The notes under the pieces were generated by a model. That model did no database searches, had not been told where the DNA came from, and saw only the letters and a list, made by a program, of their open reading frames with translations. 64,000 nucleotides of DNA. Origin: Apostichopus japonicus (taxonomy: Eukaryota; Echinodermata; Holothuroidea; Aspidochirotida; Stichopodidae). The stretch spans positions 31,652,501 through 31,716,500 of the forward strand of contig NC_092568.1 in the NCBI RefSeq assembly GCF_037975245.1, given 5' to 3'. This document shows, piece after piece, positions 1 to 10,440 of this stretch. The translations under genes were made by a program, and so were the position numbers. The first letter of the stretch is position 1. Each line of letters begins with the position of its first letter.

Positions 1-310
1 AGTCGATACCGACTAAGAAAGGTTAGTCGGGAGAGGCACCATCCTGACTAATGTAAAACCTGCTATAAACTAGTCGGTGGCTCATATAAATTAGTCGGTA
101 AAGACCGACTGATGTCACCAACTAATGTAACTGACTAATATACATTTACCGACTAAGAAATTGTTGATCGACAAAGCTGACGGACTAAGATGACAGACTA
201 AGAAATCCAACTGACTAAGGAATAAATTAGTCGGTATAGCAACTGACTAAGGCTATGTTAGTCGGGAGAGGCACCAGATGGACTAACGTTATGTTAGTCG
301 GTGAACCAAT
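1..310. repeat. cluster of short GACTAA / TTAGTCGG repeats
   Basis: The first 300 bases are built from short, degenerate, alternately oriented copies of GACTAA and its complement TTAGTC. A longer shared phrase, TTAGTCGGGAGAGGCACCA, occurs near 22-41 and again near 264-283. It may be the end of a foldback element that continues left of the window. No gene is seen here. Confidence 0.6.
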
Positions 311-443
311 TTAAGTTTTGTGTGAACGAATATGTTGAACAAACTAAACTCTGTAAAAGCCCAAAGACTTATACATATGCTTTGTTACACATAATAGCTG
401 CATGTGAATAGTGAATACCTTTACATACCATTATAACACAGTC

Positions 444-446
<3 letters not shown>

Positions 447-496
<50 letters not shown>
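447..496. repeat. (TA)n microsatellite
   Basis: Uninterrupted TA dinucleotide run of about 50 bp. The flanking 310-440 and 500-620 hold nothing recognisable. Confidence 0.95.
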
Positions 497-498
<2 letters not shown>

Positions 499-623
499 CC
501 TATATATGTATATTCCACGTGTTGTATAGAAATAATAGTAGAAAAGATAAGGACAACATGTAATGCCTTTAAGTCCAACATAATGTTTACAATGGAAGAG
601 ATAAAACTACACGCTACACAAAT

Positions 624-649
624 TTTCGGACACCCTGGTCCTTCGTCAG
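624..649 (-). ncRNA. hammerhead-ribozyme-like core near the Penelope-like 3' end
   Basis: Read on the minus strand, CTGACGA is followed by a hairpin (GGAC / GTCC arms) and then GAAA. This is the order of a hammerhead catalytic core: CUGANGA, stem II, GAAA. Penelope-like elements are known to carry small hammerheads in their terminal repeats, and this copy lies just downstream of a Penelope-like endonuclease fragment. There is one extra A between the core and stem II, and I could not place the cleavage triplet or stem I. It may be degenerate or inactive. Confidence 0.3.
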
Positions 650-766
650 ACGTAAAAAGAGTGATTGAAATTACGTTGGTCTACCGTAAGCCCCAGACTG
701 CTCAAAGTGCTTGAACCCGGAAAGAAAAGCCAGATCCCTATTGAGACCATGACAGTGTGAACGTAC

Positions 767-1020
767 TTAAAGGATCAATGCGACTTCCTTCAAGGTTCTT
801 TTATTATGGTCAGACAAATTACCCATGATTATGGCAGTCGATATTGTGTTGCGGAAGATTAAAATGTTCAACCACTGGAAAACTGGTTTTGTTGAGTCTG
901 ATTGTGCTTTTGTGATTATTAAGTCGTAAACAAAAGGGAGTGGAGGTTTGGCCAATGTATTGTATATCAGGACAGAGAACACAAGTGATAAGATATATCA
1001 CAAGGGAGTGGCACAATTGT
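767..1020 (-). pseudogene. Penelope-like element, GIY-YIG endonuclease fragment
   Basis: The minus strand encodes a decayed GIY-YIG domain. A YLITCVLC segment leads into QYIGQTS, then LNNHKS and VVEHFNLPQHNI, in the order found in the C-terminal endonuclease of Penelope-like elements, where the YxxxC..C motif precedes the GIY-YIG fold. The frame shifts near 830-840. The remaining C-terminal part continues in a neighbouring frame (about 767-830) and has no counterpart to the usual final motif. No start codon belongs to it; this is the tail of a longer reading frame whose reverse-transcriptase part lies at 2124-2513. The two parts are separated by the inserted element at 1038-2115. Non-functional. 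Confidence 0.75.
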
Positions 1021-1098
1021 AAGGACCTGGATGTAAAGGGTACCGGTACACGTTGTCAGTCCGACACGTTTTCAGTCCGAAAATAAAATCCACGTTTT

Positions 1099-1236
1099 TA
1101 GTCCGAAAAAACGAGTTTTCAGTCCGACACGTTTTCAGTCCGAAAATAAAATTCACGTTCTCAGTCCGAAAAAAACGTGTATCTTAATTTTCGGACTGAA
1201 AAAGTGTCGGACTGAAAACTCGTTTTTTTCGGACTG
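1099..1236. repeat. foldback within the left arm
   Basis: The segment near 1099-1131 (AGTCCG, AAAAAACGAG, TTTTCAGTCCGACAC) is repeated in inverted orientation near 1196-1236, so the left arm alone can form a long hairpin. Confidence 0.6.
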
Positions 1237-1315
1237 GCCTAGTTGATTAGGGTGTCCGCGTACAAAGTGGGAGACTCGGGTTCGTTCGAATCCTGGTGGA
1301 GGCTGGAAGCTTTTT
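1236..1315 (+). repeat. tRNA-like SINE head
   Basis: An A-box-like stretch (TAGTTGATTAGGGTG) is followed 35-40 bp later by a B-box-like stretch, GGTTCGTTCGAATCC at 1279-1293, then a poly-T run at about 1311. GCCT at the left and AGGC at the right could pair as a short acceptor stem. The B box contains an extra TTCG, and the cloverleaf is poor, so this is a tRNA-derived SINE promoter rather than a tRNA gene. Confidence 0.5.
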
Positions 1316-1345
1316 CATTGTCCTGGATTTTCCTTCTCATTACGT

Positions 1346-1349
<4 letters not shown>

Positions 1350-1435
<86 letters not shown>
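1350..1435. repeat. (TA)n microsatellite
   Basis: Pure TA run immediately after the SINE-like head. Confidence 0.95.
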
Positions 1436-1437
<2 letters not shown>

Positions 1438-1445
1438 TTATCATA

Positions 1446-1609
<164 letters not shown>

Positions 1610-1640
1610 AGGAGTAAGGTTTTAAAAAAAAAAATGGAAT

Positions 1641-1667
1641 TTTCGGTCCTCCAGGGACCTTCGTCAG
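1641..1667 (-). ncRNA. second hammerhead-like core
   Basis: On the minus strand: CTGACGA, then a five-base-pair stem (GGTCC / GGACC) closing a CTGGA loop, then GAAA. The sequence differs from the copy at 624-649, but the stem is preserved by compensating changes. As in that copy, one extra A sits before the stem, and stems I and III are not clear. Confidence 0.35.
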
Positions 1668-2123
1668 CAATACTTGGCAGTCGAATGAAAAGTACAAATG
1701 TAACACAATGTAAGTAAGACGCTAAGTAAGTGTAAATTGAATTGATGGAATTAGAACCAAATAAACCATGACTATACAGGAAGCGGATAAAGGAGCAAAG
1801 AACGGATTACATACTTTGTAGAACTGATAGTCGTTTAGGGGTCCTAAGTCTTTGCTGAGGCCGGTGATGTGAGACTTAATAAAAAGATTCAATCGATTTC
1901 TTTACTACCAGTTCGGGCTGTCACTGTTTATTGGTGATATTATGGCATTAAAACTGCATGCCTTCATTCCCCAACTGAAAACTTGTATCTCATTTTCGGA
2001 CTAAAAACGTGTATTTTATTTTCGGACTGAAAACGTGTATTTTATTTTCGAACTGAAAACTTGTCAGACTGAAACTTGTCGGACTGAAAACTTGTCGGAC
2101 TGAGGGGTGTACCCCGATGTAAA

Positions 2124-2513
2124 CACACCCCTGAAGGAGAGAGCTGAATGTCAGGGTCCGTGATCATGTGATGACAGACCTTACACCGGGGTTTACCACA
2201 TTTAATATTCCCCTTGGGTTGGGGAGTGTCGGTGGAGGATAAACGACTCCTAACAAGGATGTTGCGAGGCTGGGAGGTTGTCTTCTAGCAACTACAGGGG
2301 GGTTAATAAATATTGTTACCCATGTCCCAACTTGTTCGACGTGTTCCATTCATTTTTGACCAGCCTAATGAATGGATCGACCTGATCGCTGTGTGTAACG
2401 ACAAATGGAATACGATGCTCTTTCACCTCCCTATGCTGACTTTGAAGCAGTTTCTCCCTGGGAATCCTACGGACCTTATTAAGGGTTCTCTTCAATAATT
2501 TGTAGGGAATCAA
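2124..2513 (-). pseudogene. Penelope-like element, reverse-transcriptase C-terminal fragment
   Basis: Minus-strand frames resemble the C-terminal part of Penelope-like reverse transcriptases. A segment with RIPFVVTHSD and a following LVKNEWNT is followed, after a frameshift, by INPPVVARRQPPSLATSLLG. The latter matches the usual 'PP..AyRR..nL...L' motif that follows the polymerase core. Then comes a degenerate Cys/Pro-rich linker with a further frameshift near 2165. The polymerase catalytic motifs themselves would lie upstream (right of 2513) and are not recognisable. It belongs with the endonuclease fragment at 767-1020. Non-functional. Confidence 0.65.
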
Positions 2514-2555
2514 GAAAGTGACTTATTAGGGTGGTTGATTGAATACTAAACTGTA

Positions 2556-2620
2556 GGCAGGGGCGGATCCAGGGGGGGCCGACCCTGCCCCGGCCCCCCC
2601 TTTTTGGAAATCAGTTGCGT
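2556..2620. mobile_element. solitary hAT-type terminus
   Basis: CAGGGGCGGATCCAGG followed by G- and C-rich tracts resembles the end of a hAT-type non-autonomous element. No matching opposite end or duplicated target site was found. From here to 3350 I see no gene or clear repeat. Confidence 0.4.
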
Positions 2621-3780
2621 TTTTTTTTATGTGGGAGTACTTCAAATTCCTAATAGGCATAACTTGGTGAAAGAAAAGCCTAATATATATCCAGCTGCTC
2701 TTCCCTGAAACGCGATCGTTTTTATTCCAAATTTGAAACTAAGGCAATTACCAGGCCTACGCGACATCACCTATTAATTAGATACGGTTCAGTACTATAG
2801 TGCTGACTATTACTGTCAGGGTAAATCAATGCACAGTTAGCAAGTATATCATAATTATCTGAATGAAACGGGGTATAGGCGGTTTTACACTATCTAACGC
2901 AACGTAGTCGCCAAGAACCTGAAGTATTTTTAAGGGAGGGCCCGAGGAACATGAACTTATAGCATGCTCCTCGTGGTGGAACATAATTGCACCTATTAGG
3001 TGAATTGAGTGTACTGTTAATAGTAGGAGAGACTAGTGTAGGTTCTTATGACCAACTAGACCGGTTTCTGCTCTCAAACTTTATAGGAGGAGCTTCATCA
3101 GTAGTAGCCTTTGAATATTTTATATTCGGCCTGGGCGTCTCGTCACTCAAAATGCATCTATTTTGTGTGCACGAGTTTTTATGGACTCATAGTGCAGCTA
3201 TAAGATCATCTAAAAGAGCTTCGTGTGAACCTTGAGAGTCAGCTGATTCTTCGTTAGTATGAAACCTTGAGTTAACAAGTAAACCTTTAAGATTTTGGGC
3301 CCTTTTGTATAGGCTAGAATCGGTTCTTTTGGAAACAGTTTGGATAATTCCGCGTGCAGGGGCGTAGCGAGCGGGGGGGGGGTGTGGGGGTGTATATAAT
3401 AATTTGGTCGCTGTCGGCAAATTTTGGGTCTGTCGGCAAAAGGAGAAAAGGTGAAGAGAGCGGAAGGGGAAGAAAGAAGGAAAGCTGAATAGAGAAAAGG
3501 AGAACGGGAGCTTCTTTATCGGGTATTTCGATTTTCCAGTTCTTCATCTGATCAACTCTTTCACCAATCCAATCACCCGACGCCTGCAAGTTAAAAACCT
3601 CTCGGCAAATAACTGATAGTGTCACGGCCGTCAGTATAGCTACTGTAGCCAGGCTCAGCTAGACGAGTGCCAGAATCGCCGGCAACTCATTGAAAGAAAT
3701 GGAATTAAAGGCTTCCGTATAGGCCGCAGCCCATGAGTCGTGCTATCGTGTGATAACGTGTTGTTATTATGCTTTCTAGT

Positions 3781-3961
3781 CACTTCGCCCAACAACCATT
3801 TCGCCCAACTGCCATTTCGCCCAACCAGCCTGGTCATTTCGCCCAACCAGCCTGGTCATTTCGCCCAACCAGCCTGGTCATTTCGCCCAACCATCATAGT
3901 CATTTCGCCCAACCAGCATGGTCATTTCGCCCAACCGTGTTGGTCATTTCGCCCAACCTTA
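3781..3961 (+). repeat. 22-bp tandem array, left arm (TTTCGCCCAACC)
   Basis: About eight units based on CATTTCGCCCAACCAGCCTG. The first units are variant (CACTTCGCCCAACAACC, then CATTTCGCCCAACTGC). The same order of variants is seen, inverted, at the outer edge of the array at 6285-6453, so the two arrays are the arms of one foldback element. Confidence 0.85.
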
Positions 3962-5929
3962 TTTTTTATAATATTCAGTCAGAATGACATTACTTTTTCT
4001 ATTCCACTAGTTTAATTTGATTTATTTTGGGCTAGGTTACTTCGTAATAGGTAAATAAAAAAGTGAGGTCCGCTCGATATCGATCGGATTCCGAGCAGTT
4101 ATTTCGGGTATAATGGGAGGATTACACTACTTTAGGCGTTTACGCATACATGAAAGTTATATTATTTTACAAACACAGGGGAATCGGTCTTCATAAAAAC
4201 CTATCAAACCTAACCCCTAAAACACTGATCCATCCTACTGACTAACAATTCCCGAACGTTTCCTTATTAAATTGGAAAAAAAAAACAATATAAAACCCGT
4301 CCGTAATATTGAATTACTATATTTAATCAATGTAACCACTTTATCAATGTAACCACATATGTAATCACATACAGTGTTCGATTTTTCCGGTATCGCATCG
4401 CAAAATGCGATCCAAAACGACAAACTTGCGAGACGTTTCCAAATCAGCATCGCACATTGTGCCGATTTGTGCGATACAAATTCCTAGTCAGATTTGGGAG
4501 CAAACACTCAAACATTAACTTAGGAACTGTCGATCACAATGTAGAAGTTATACTTTATTGTACAACTTATTCACTTGACCGTATAGCGAAAAAAAACCTG
4601 AAAAAATATTATCCTACCATAGTTAAGTGTAAAGCAAATAGCCTAACCACCTCGGCGGTAACGGATCTCACGTAACTAAACTCCCTGGCAACGTGCCAAA
4701 AAAAAATGTTAACAAACAGGTGTTACACAGGGGATGAGCTCACAGTTGTTGGGAAGGTACCTGGGCAAATTCGCAGCACATGTACCGTGGTACAGTAGTT
4801 GGGTATAGGGTTAAACACTGCAGTTGTAAAAATGTACGCATAGTGCACGCTATTCATTGTTAGGCAGTCTAGAAACGGGGCTTTGCTGAACGTTGTTTAT
4901 TTCATAATATCGGAAGTTTTGTAAGTTGCACTTTTTAAAGATTGAAAGACAGATCAAATCTCTTTTCATTTTATAACATAATATAGCTACTTTAACTTGT
5001 CATTTTAAAATTTTCATCAGTTTCGTGACAATTTAAATAAAAAAAGTTGTCAGTATTTTGCATCCTCAACTGCGAATTTTTTCATCGCCAGACATCGCAA
5101 AAAATGACAATTTTCGGGGGCTTTCGTCCCCAGGATCCCCACGAGGGGTTCTAACCCATGACCCCACCATAGCCCTAAGACGGGCCCCTGGACACCACGC
5201 CTTTATGCTCGCACGTTACGCGTGCTAGGCAGGCGAACACCGGCGGGAAATCGGCAGTGTGTTCGCGGGAAATTGAACAAGGTTTTCCAACACTGCTGAA
5301 CTGTGCAGTTACTGTATGCATCATGTTCAAGGTTTTCACGGAGGCCTTTGAGGAAATGAATGGTTAGTACAGTGTATATATGCTGCACTAATGCTGTGTG
5401 TAGGCCAAGGTTCACGAATGTCATTGGTTATATTCGCGCGCCGTAGACGTGTTTTTAGATGTTACGGAGAGTCAGGTTTCCATGGATATTAATCGAAAAT
5501 GAATCTGAGTTTAACTGACGCTAAAGAAATGGATCGTCTTGGGCAGATTAACAAATCATTGCAAGTATAAATAAGTACAGGTAGCTCTGCTGTTAAAAAG
5601 AAAAGTTCAATATCGGTTTGCTGTTATCGGCAATTAGGCAAAATTTTACCGATACCGATATGCTGCCGATATTGCAAATATCGGCCGATACCGATATTGA
5701 AAACGATTATCGTAGCAACACTAGTATAAATAATAATAATAAACAAACATTTTGTAGTTAATACATTGATCGCCAACATTTGGTCCGTTTTGTGGTAATT
5801 TCAAAACTGCTATTCAATATTGGGGAACTGCTATGCAACAAAAATATTGTATAGCAATTGTCGAAATTTGTTGCTATGCAATTTTTTGGCCATAAGTCGA
5901 ACCCTGATCACATATGTTATCAATTTAAC
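3962..5929. other. interior of the foldback element, no gene recognised
   Basis: AT-rich interior. CTATCAAACCTAACCCCTAA near 4200 recurs in the repeats near 6000. A short run of ATCGGCCGATACCGATAT-type palindromic motifs lies at 5640-5715. On the minus strand, 5100-5200 has a weak tRNA-like B box (GGGTTAGAACC). No credible coding region. Confidence 0.5.
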
Positions 5930-6260
5930 CACGACTTCAAGTTTCCTTAATACTCGGTTCGTATCCCGTAACGTTAACAATTCCCGAACGTTTACTATAT
6001 CAAACCTATCAAACCTAACCCCTAAAACACTGATCCATCCTCAAGATTCCTTAATATTCGGTTCGTAATCCTGTAACGTTAAAAATTCCCAAACGTTTCC
6101 TTACTAAAGCTATACAAAGTAAAGGACTTCAAGTTTCCTTAATATTCCTTGATATTCGAACATTTACTATCAAACCTAACCCCTAACACACTGATGAATC
6201 CTCAAGTTACCTTAATATTCGGTTCGTATCCTGTAACGTTAACAATTCCCGAACGTTTCC
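5930..6260 (+). repeat. about 130-bp tandem repeat, three copies
   Basis: Three imperfect copies of a unit containing TTCCTTAATATTCGGTTCG, CCTGTAACGTTAACAATTCC and CGAACGTTTCC lie next to the right-hand 22-bp array. Confidence 0.7.
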
Positions 6261-6284
6261 TTTTGAAATATCATATTTAATCAA

Positions 6285-6453
6285 GGTTGGGCGAAATGAC
6301 CAGACTGGTTGGGCGAAATGACCAGGCTGGTTGGGCGAAATGACCAGGCTGGTTGGGCGAAATGGTAAGGTTGGGCGAAATGACCAGGCTGGTTGGGCGA
6401 AATGGTAAGGTTGGGCGAAATGACAGTTGGGCGAAATGGTTGTTGGGCGAAGT
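6285..6453 (-). repeat. 22-bp tandem array, right arm (GGTTGGGCGAAATG)
   Basis: About eight units of GGTTGGGCGAAATGACCAGG, inverted relative to 3781-3961 and ending in GTTGGGCGAAGTG, the mirror of the left start. With the left arm it bounds a foldback element of about 2.67 kb. Open frames across it are repeat artefacts. Confidence 0.85.
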
Positions 6454-7454
6454 GTCCTGCTTCCGTTATTATCCTCTGTTCAGAATGACGTCATCGCAGA
6501 TGTCATTCGTTCTCCGTGGAAAACTTAAGGACACGGCTCACGAATTGTACACAATTTTTAACGTTTCTCGCTTGTATAGCAATGAATGTTGTTATTTCTC
6601 ATTACCGGAAAGTTTTCTGAACATTTTCATCACGAAGTTTCACTATTTCAACGATCGGTGAAAGAGAAAACACAGTTCGATAATTGGTGCCAATTAATTC
6701 TTCTTCTGCCGACTGCCATAAAAATAATATCGAAATGGAAATTCTACGGTGCCAAATTTGACTTAAAATATGCACCAGATTGCATCTAAGGACGTTTCAA
6801 AACTAACAATTTTCCAAAGGGGAGGGGGAGACCCCCTCCCCTTAGACCCCTCCCCCATTTCAGTCACCACTTCCAGATCCGTCGGCAAATCAAATTCTCC
6901 ACACCCCCCAACAAAAGCCCCTTCGCTACGCCCCTGACAGTAGGCGATGCTTGGAAAAGTTCCGTCAGAAGTAACTTTACTTCTAAAAAGCCCTTATATT
7001 TTGTTCTATTGTGTGGGTGAACCAGTGTTGTTTACGTTTGGATCAACGGATACATTACAATGAGCCGGATCTTGCTACACCTTCCATTTGATATAACTGT
7101 CGTAAAGAACAAAAAACAAACATTTAACTTAGTTATAAAATGAACTAAGTAATAACATACTTACCAGGCAGATAATTTACAGAAACATTTCTTATTGTCA
7201 AATTTAACATTCCTCAATATTTCAGAATCTCGGAGTCTCCGAAGGTGCTTTCGCAAACTTACGTGCACTAAAAATCTGGCCTGTTCTGACCAGTGGCGTC
7301 ACCAGACTTTTCAGTCTGGGGGGGGGGGCACAGGGGGCACCAGCATTTGATGGGGGCACTTAGTTGGATACGGATCGCCGTCCTGGGGAGGGGTCTAAGG
7401 AGAGGGGGTGCCCCCTCCCCTTTTGAAAATTTTCGCATACGGAGGATGGACTAG

Positions 7455-7640
7455 ACAGGGGCGTATCCAGGATTTTCTAACCCGGGGGCGCGAATTACTA
7501 TCTAAGCGGAGCGCCACCATCGGTTGGCGCGCAGCGTACAAGAAAATTTCTGGTTTTGATACCCTCCAGATCACCGGAAACGGCACTTCTCGGGCTTGAA
7601 AATGACCAACCAGATATACACTTTTGCCCGAGAACCAAGT
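7455..7640 (+). repeat. GCGCCACC-family repeat fragment
   Basis: Begins CAGGGGCGTATCCAGGATTT and carries the near-palindromic core GCGCCACCATCGGTTGGCGC, then AGATCACCGGAAA and CGGGCTTGAAAATGACC. Closely related copies lie at about 8525-8710, 33830-34030, 34711-34900, 51780-51921 (inverted) and 55500-55620. Confidence 0.75.
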
Positions 7641-8024
7641 ATTTCCCAATAGTTTGTTTTCCATCCATAACTTTTTTGAAGACACCCCCATCTTTCAAGG
7701 TTTTCAGCCCATTATTTTGTTCAGAATTTGAAACTTCACATTTCTCGTGAATAAACTCACTTCAAAACATACCCATAATGTTGCAAAAATGTCATTTATG
7801 GACAACCAATATAGAAAAACCTCCTCCAACCCCTAACAGACAGGTCAAAATTGCACGAGTAGAGGGAAGTATGATGAAGAAGAATGTTGGTCAGGGAATT
7901 TTCGAAAATTCAGACACAGTTAATTTATTGGTGTACAATATTAATCCCTCTTGTAACGGCTATTATAAACTTGGTTTAAGGAAATGAAAAAAACCCAGAT
8001 ATTTTTGGAACCGAACACTACACA

Positions 8025-8433
8025 CATAGGCGTAGGAGGCGGGGAGGGGGGGGGGCTCTTACTGAGAGAAGACATAAATTGCAATGATGTAGCTAAAGGA
8101 AATGAATAGTTTACAAAATATCTCCATGATAATTAAAATAAAGTTCTAAGCCATTCGCCATTACTAATGTAAAAGAGAATTTGATATAATTGTACCTCCA
8201 TGCTTTATCTCAATCTACATAAGACATTTCGTTGTTTACATCAGCATCCCGCGGTTAACTGCGCTATTTCCACTGACCGTACGGTACACATTTGCATGCG
8301 ATGTAATAACCGATGCTTGCTTATATGATATTGACACCAACACGTTGAACGCGCGCGGGGCGCGTGAAAAATTTAGGTTTTATATTTCGGGCAAGTCGTT
8401 ACAGCCCCCCAAATCAATGATTGGGTTCCTATG
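8025..8433. mobile_element. CATAGGCGTAGGAG-family element, 409 bp, nested
   Basis: Left end CATAGGCGTAGGAGGCGGGG, right end (reverse complement) CATAGGAACCCAATC. The flanks carry a perfect 8-bp duplication, ACTACACA, at 8017-8024 and 8434-8441. The right part contains TTTCGGGCAAGTCGTTACAG, shared with the larger family members at 55171, 60187 and 62596. It has no coding capacity and lies inside the element at 7291-9705. Confidence 0.8.
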
Positions 8434-9713
8434 ACTACACACATCGACAGTTTTGAGGCAGTTTATCTTGGAACCGCCATTTTCATTGATATCATGTGAC
8501 ATCTGCTGTTTGCTTTACAAATTCGAACAGGCGCGTAGCGAATAATTTGCCAAGGGAGGGGCGAAGTCTGTAGGCAAACTATCTAAGCATATTGCGCCAC
8601 CTTGAGTTGGCGCGAAGCGTACAACAAAATTTTGTCCGAAAATGCCTCCCAGATCGCTGGAAATGACACATCCCAAGCCTTGCCAGTTGCATCTAAGCAT
8701 TTCTATTTGAAATTACTAGCGATATCATAAAAAAAAATATGCTCGGGGGGGGGGGGGGCTGTCGCTCCCTTCCCGAAATGCGTCATGTTCCCCGACGACT
8801 CGGTCGAGTTCGAGACCATCCACATTTAGTGGTTTCATAGCAAAATTTATTGTTTAAGGCGTCCATACACACACACGCGTTTTGATATAGACCAAACATA
8901 GTATATATATAGATACATTAGTGAGAGAAGAAAAATGGAAACGTCAAAAATGAAGTTGTCGGTGTAAGGGGTAGGGTGAGGCGCAAGCCCCTTCCGAAAT
9001 CCTCGATCAGTCACTGGCTACGCGGCCATGTGTATATAATAGAGATCAGCACTGCAATGATGTCACTGTTCCTCTTTCTCTCCCCCTTTCTCTCTCTCCT
9101 CTTTTTTCCCCTCTTTTTTCCCTTTTTTCTTCTCTTTTTTTCCTCTCCTCTTTTTCTTACCCGGGGGCGCGCGCCCCCAACTTCCCCCCTGGATACGCGC
9201 CTGCTAGATGCAAAATGGTGCCACATTTGATGCTAACTTCGATCTGAAGATATCTTCAGAAATTGCTATTTTTAGGTAATGATTTTAACAACGCGCAGAA
9301 TTTTGCAGAGGATATGAACCACATGCTACCGATATTATGCCTAACCCTATCAATAGAACCTACATTTGTTGAATTAATGTGTGCATGACCCCCTACTCCT
9401 TTCTTGTCCTTCTCGTTTTCTCCCATTGTCTATTAAGATGTAACAGGTTCCAGCATCGTTATTAGCTCCTATCAGGGATCTCACCATGCAATCCAAAGTT
9501 TGAGTTTGATCACACATCGAGTATGGCGGCGAAGCGAAGCGGACGTGTATAACCGCTGGTATGGCGTGAGCACTGTCACATTCAATGTAAATATCGACAC
9601 CTGATGTGATGGCGCGGGTTACGACTTCGGTACCCGACGGTCAAGGATAAACTTTTTCATTTTTTCGCAGCTCATTCCCCCCCCCCCCCCTTGGCGACGC
9701 CACTGGTTCTGAC

Positions 9714-10440
9714 ACCCTTGAAAGTGTTGGCTTTGTTTGCTTGATTCAGCTTTTAAGTGAAAAGGATCGAAATTTTCTTTTGCGTGATTTCTTTCTAATA
9801 CCAGTTTCTAATACTACATATAAGCTAAGGATTGTGATGTCTTCTTACGTCTACTGATATCTCTTGAGATCTACTTGGGCGTTCTAACGTAACATATGGT
9901 CTAGTTATGCCTTCCGAGTCTTCTGATGTATCATATAGTGCCATCTAAGGTCTTCCAACGTCCTCTGATGTCTTTTATGGTCTTGTGATGTATTGTATTG
10001 TCATCTAGGGTCCTTCCTCACTTTACTAGCACAGTGAGTTTGATAACTTTGCGATGCTTAGCATGCTCAACTCTTTAACCCTATCGAAAAAGTATATGAT
10101 GTTAACCTTGGGTCGTGGCACTGATGTACTAAACCAGAATGCAAAATGCATTGAGGTTTCGATGACTTCAATGCACTAGACTTCTGCTTGTTAGTGTAAC
10201 CAGAAGTAGCTGTTACAATAACACTATGGCATGCTAACACAGGTCAGTCTACTGTACGTGGTTATACACACCTCCATCAAAAGCAATAGGGTTATTGTAC
10301 TCAATGTTATGAATACACACACCAAGTATTACAAAACCAAACCAAATCTCTAATAACTTCGCACATTAGGGTTGCAGAGGAGTCCACTTATGGACAAGTT
10401 AGATTGGAATATGCCCACGAAACTTCAAAGAATCAACTTG
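9714..10440. other. no gene recognised
   Basis: Unique-looking AT-rich DNA with a loose array of GTCTTCTGATGT-like phrases at about 9836-10020. No coding region or RNA gene is supported. Confidence 0.5.

Larger units (their letters stand above)
3357..6936. mobile_element. composite element with CAGGGGCGTAGCGA ends
   Basis: The left end reads CAGGGGCGTAGCGAG followed by a G-run. The right end, in reverse complement, reads CAGGGGCGTAGCGAAG. Related subterminal text occurs on both sides (CTGTCGGCAAATTTT at the left, CCGTCGGCAAATC at the right). The flanking 8-mers do not match, so the original duplication has been lost or the two ends come from different copies. Inside is the inverted 22-bp array pair (3781-6453). 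I find no transposase-like reading frame. Confidence 0.5.
7291..9705. mobile_element. hAT-type element, 2.4 kb, perfect 8-bp TSD
   Basis: Termini are CAGTGGCGTCACC at the left and, in reverse complement, CAGTGGCGTCGCC at the right, each followed by a long G/C homopolymer. The exact direct repeat GTTCTGAC flanks both sides (7283-7290 and 9706-9713). An 8-bp duplication with CAG...CTG ends is typical of hAT transposons. No transposase frame is visible. The interior is filled by other elements, including a complete nested one at 8025-8433 and pieces of the GCGCCACC family at about 7455-7640 and 8525-8710. Confidence 0.85.

Noticed and set aside
1236-1315. Functional tRNA gene
   Set aside because: The B box has an insertion and the anticodon and acceptor arms do not pair well; a SINE head is more likely.
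3740-4015. Pro/His/Phe-rich repeat protein on the plus strand
   Set aside because: A frame through the 22-bp array; the inverted array gives a similar artefact at 6353-6661.
5100-5200. tRNA gene on the minus strand
   Set aside because: Only a weak B box is present; no cloverleaf or proper acceptor stem.
3781-6453. CRISPR-like array
   Set aside because: Repeats are directly adjacent with no unique spacers, and the genome is eukaryotic. The arrays at 23.6, 28.5 and 29.6 kb are likewise plain tandem repeats.
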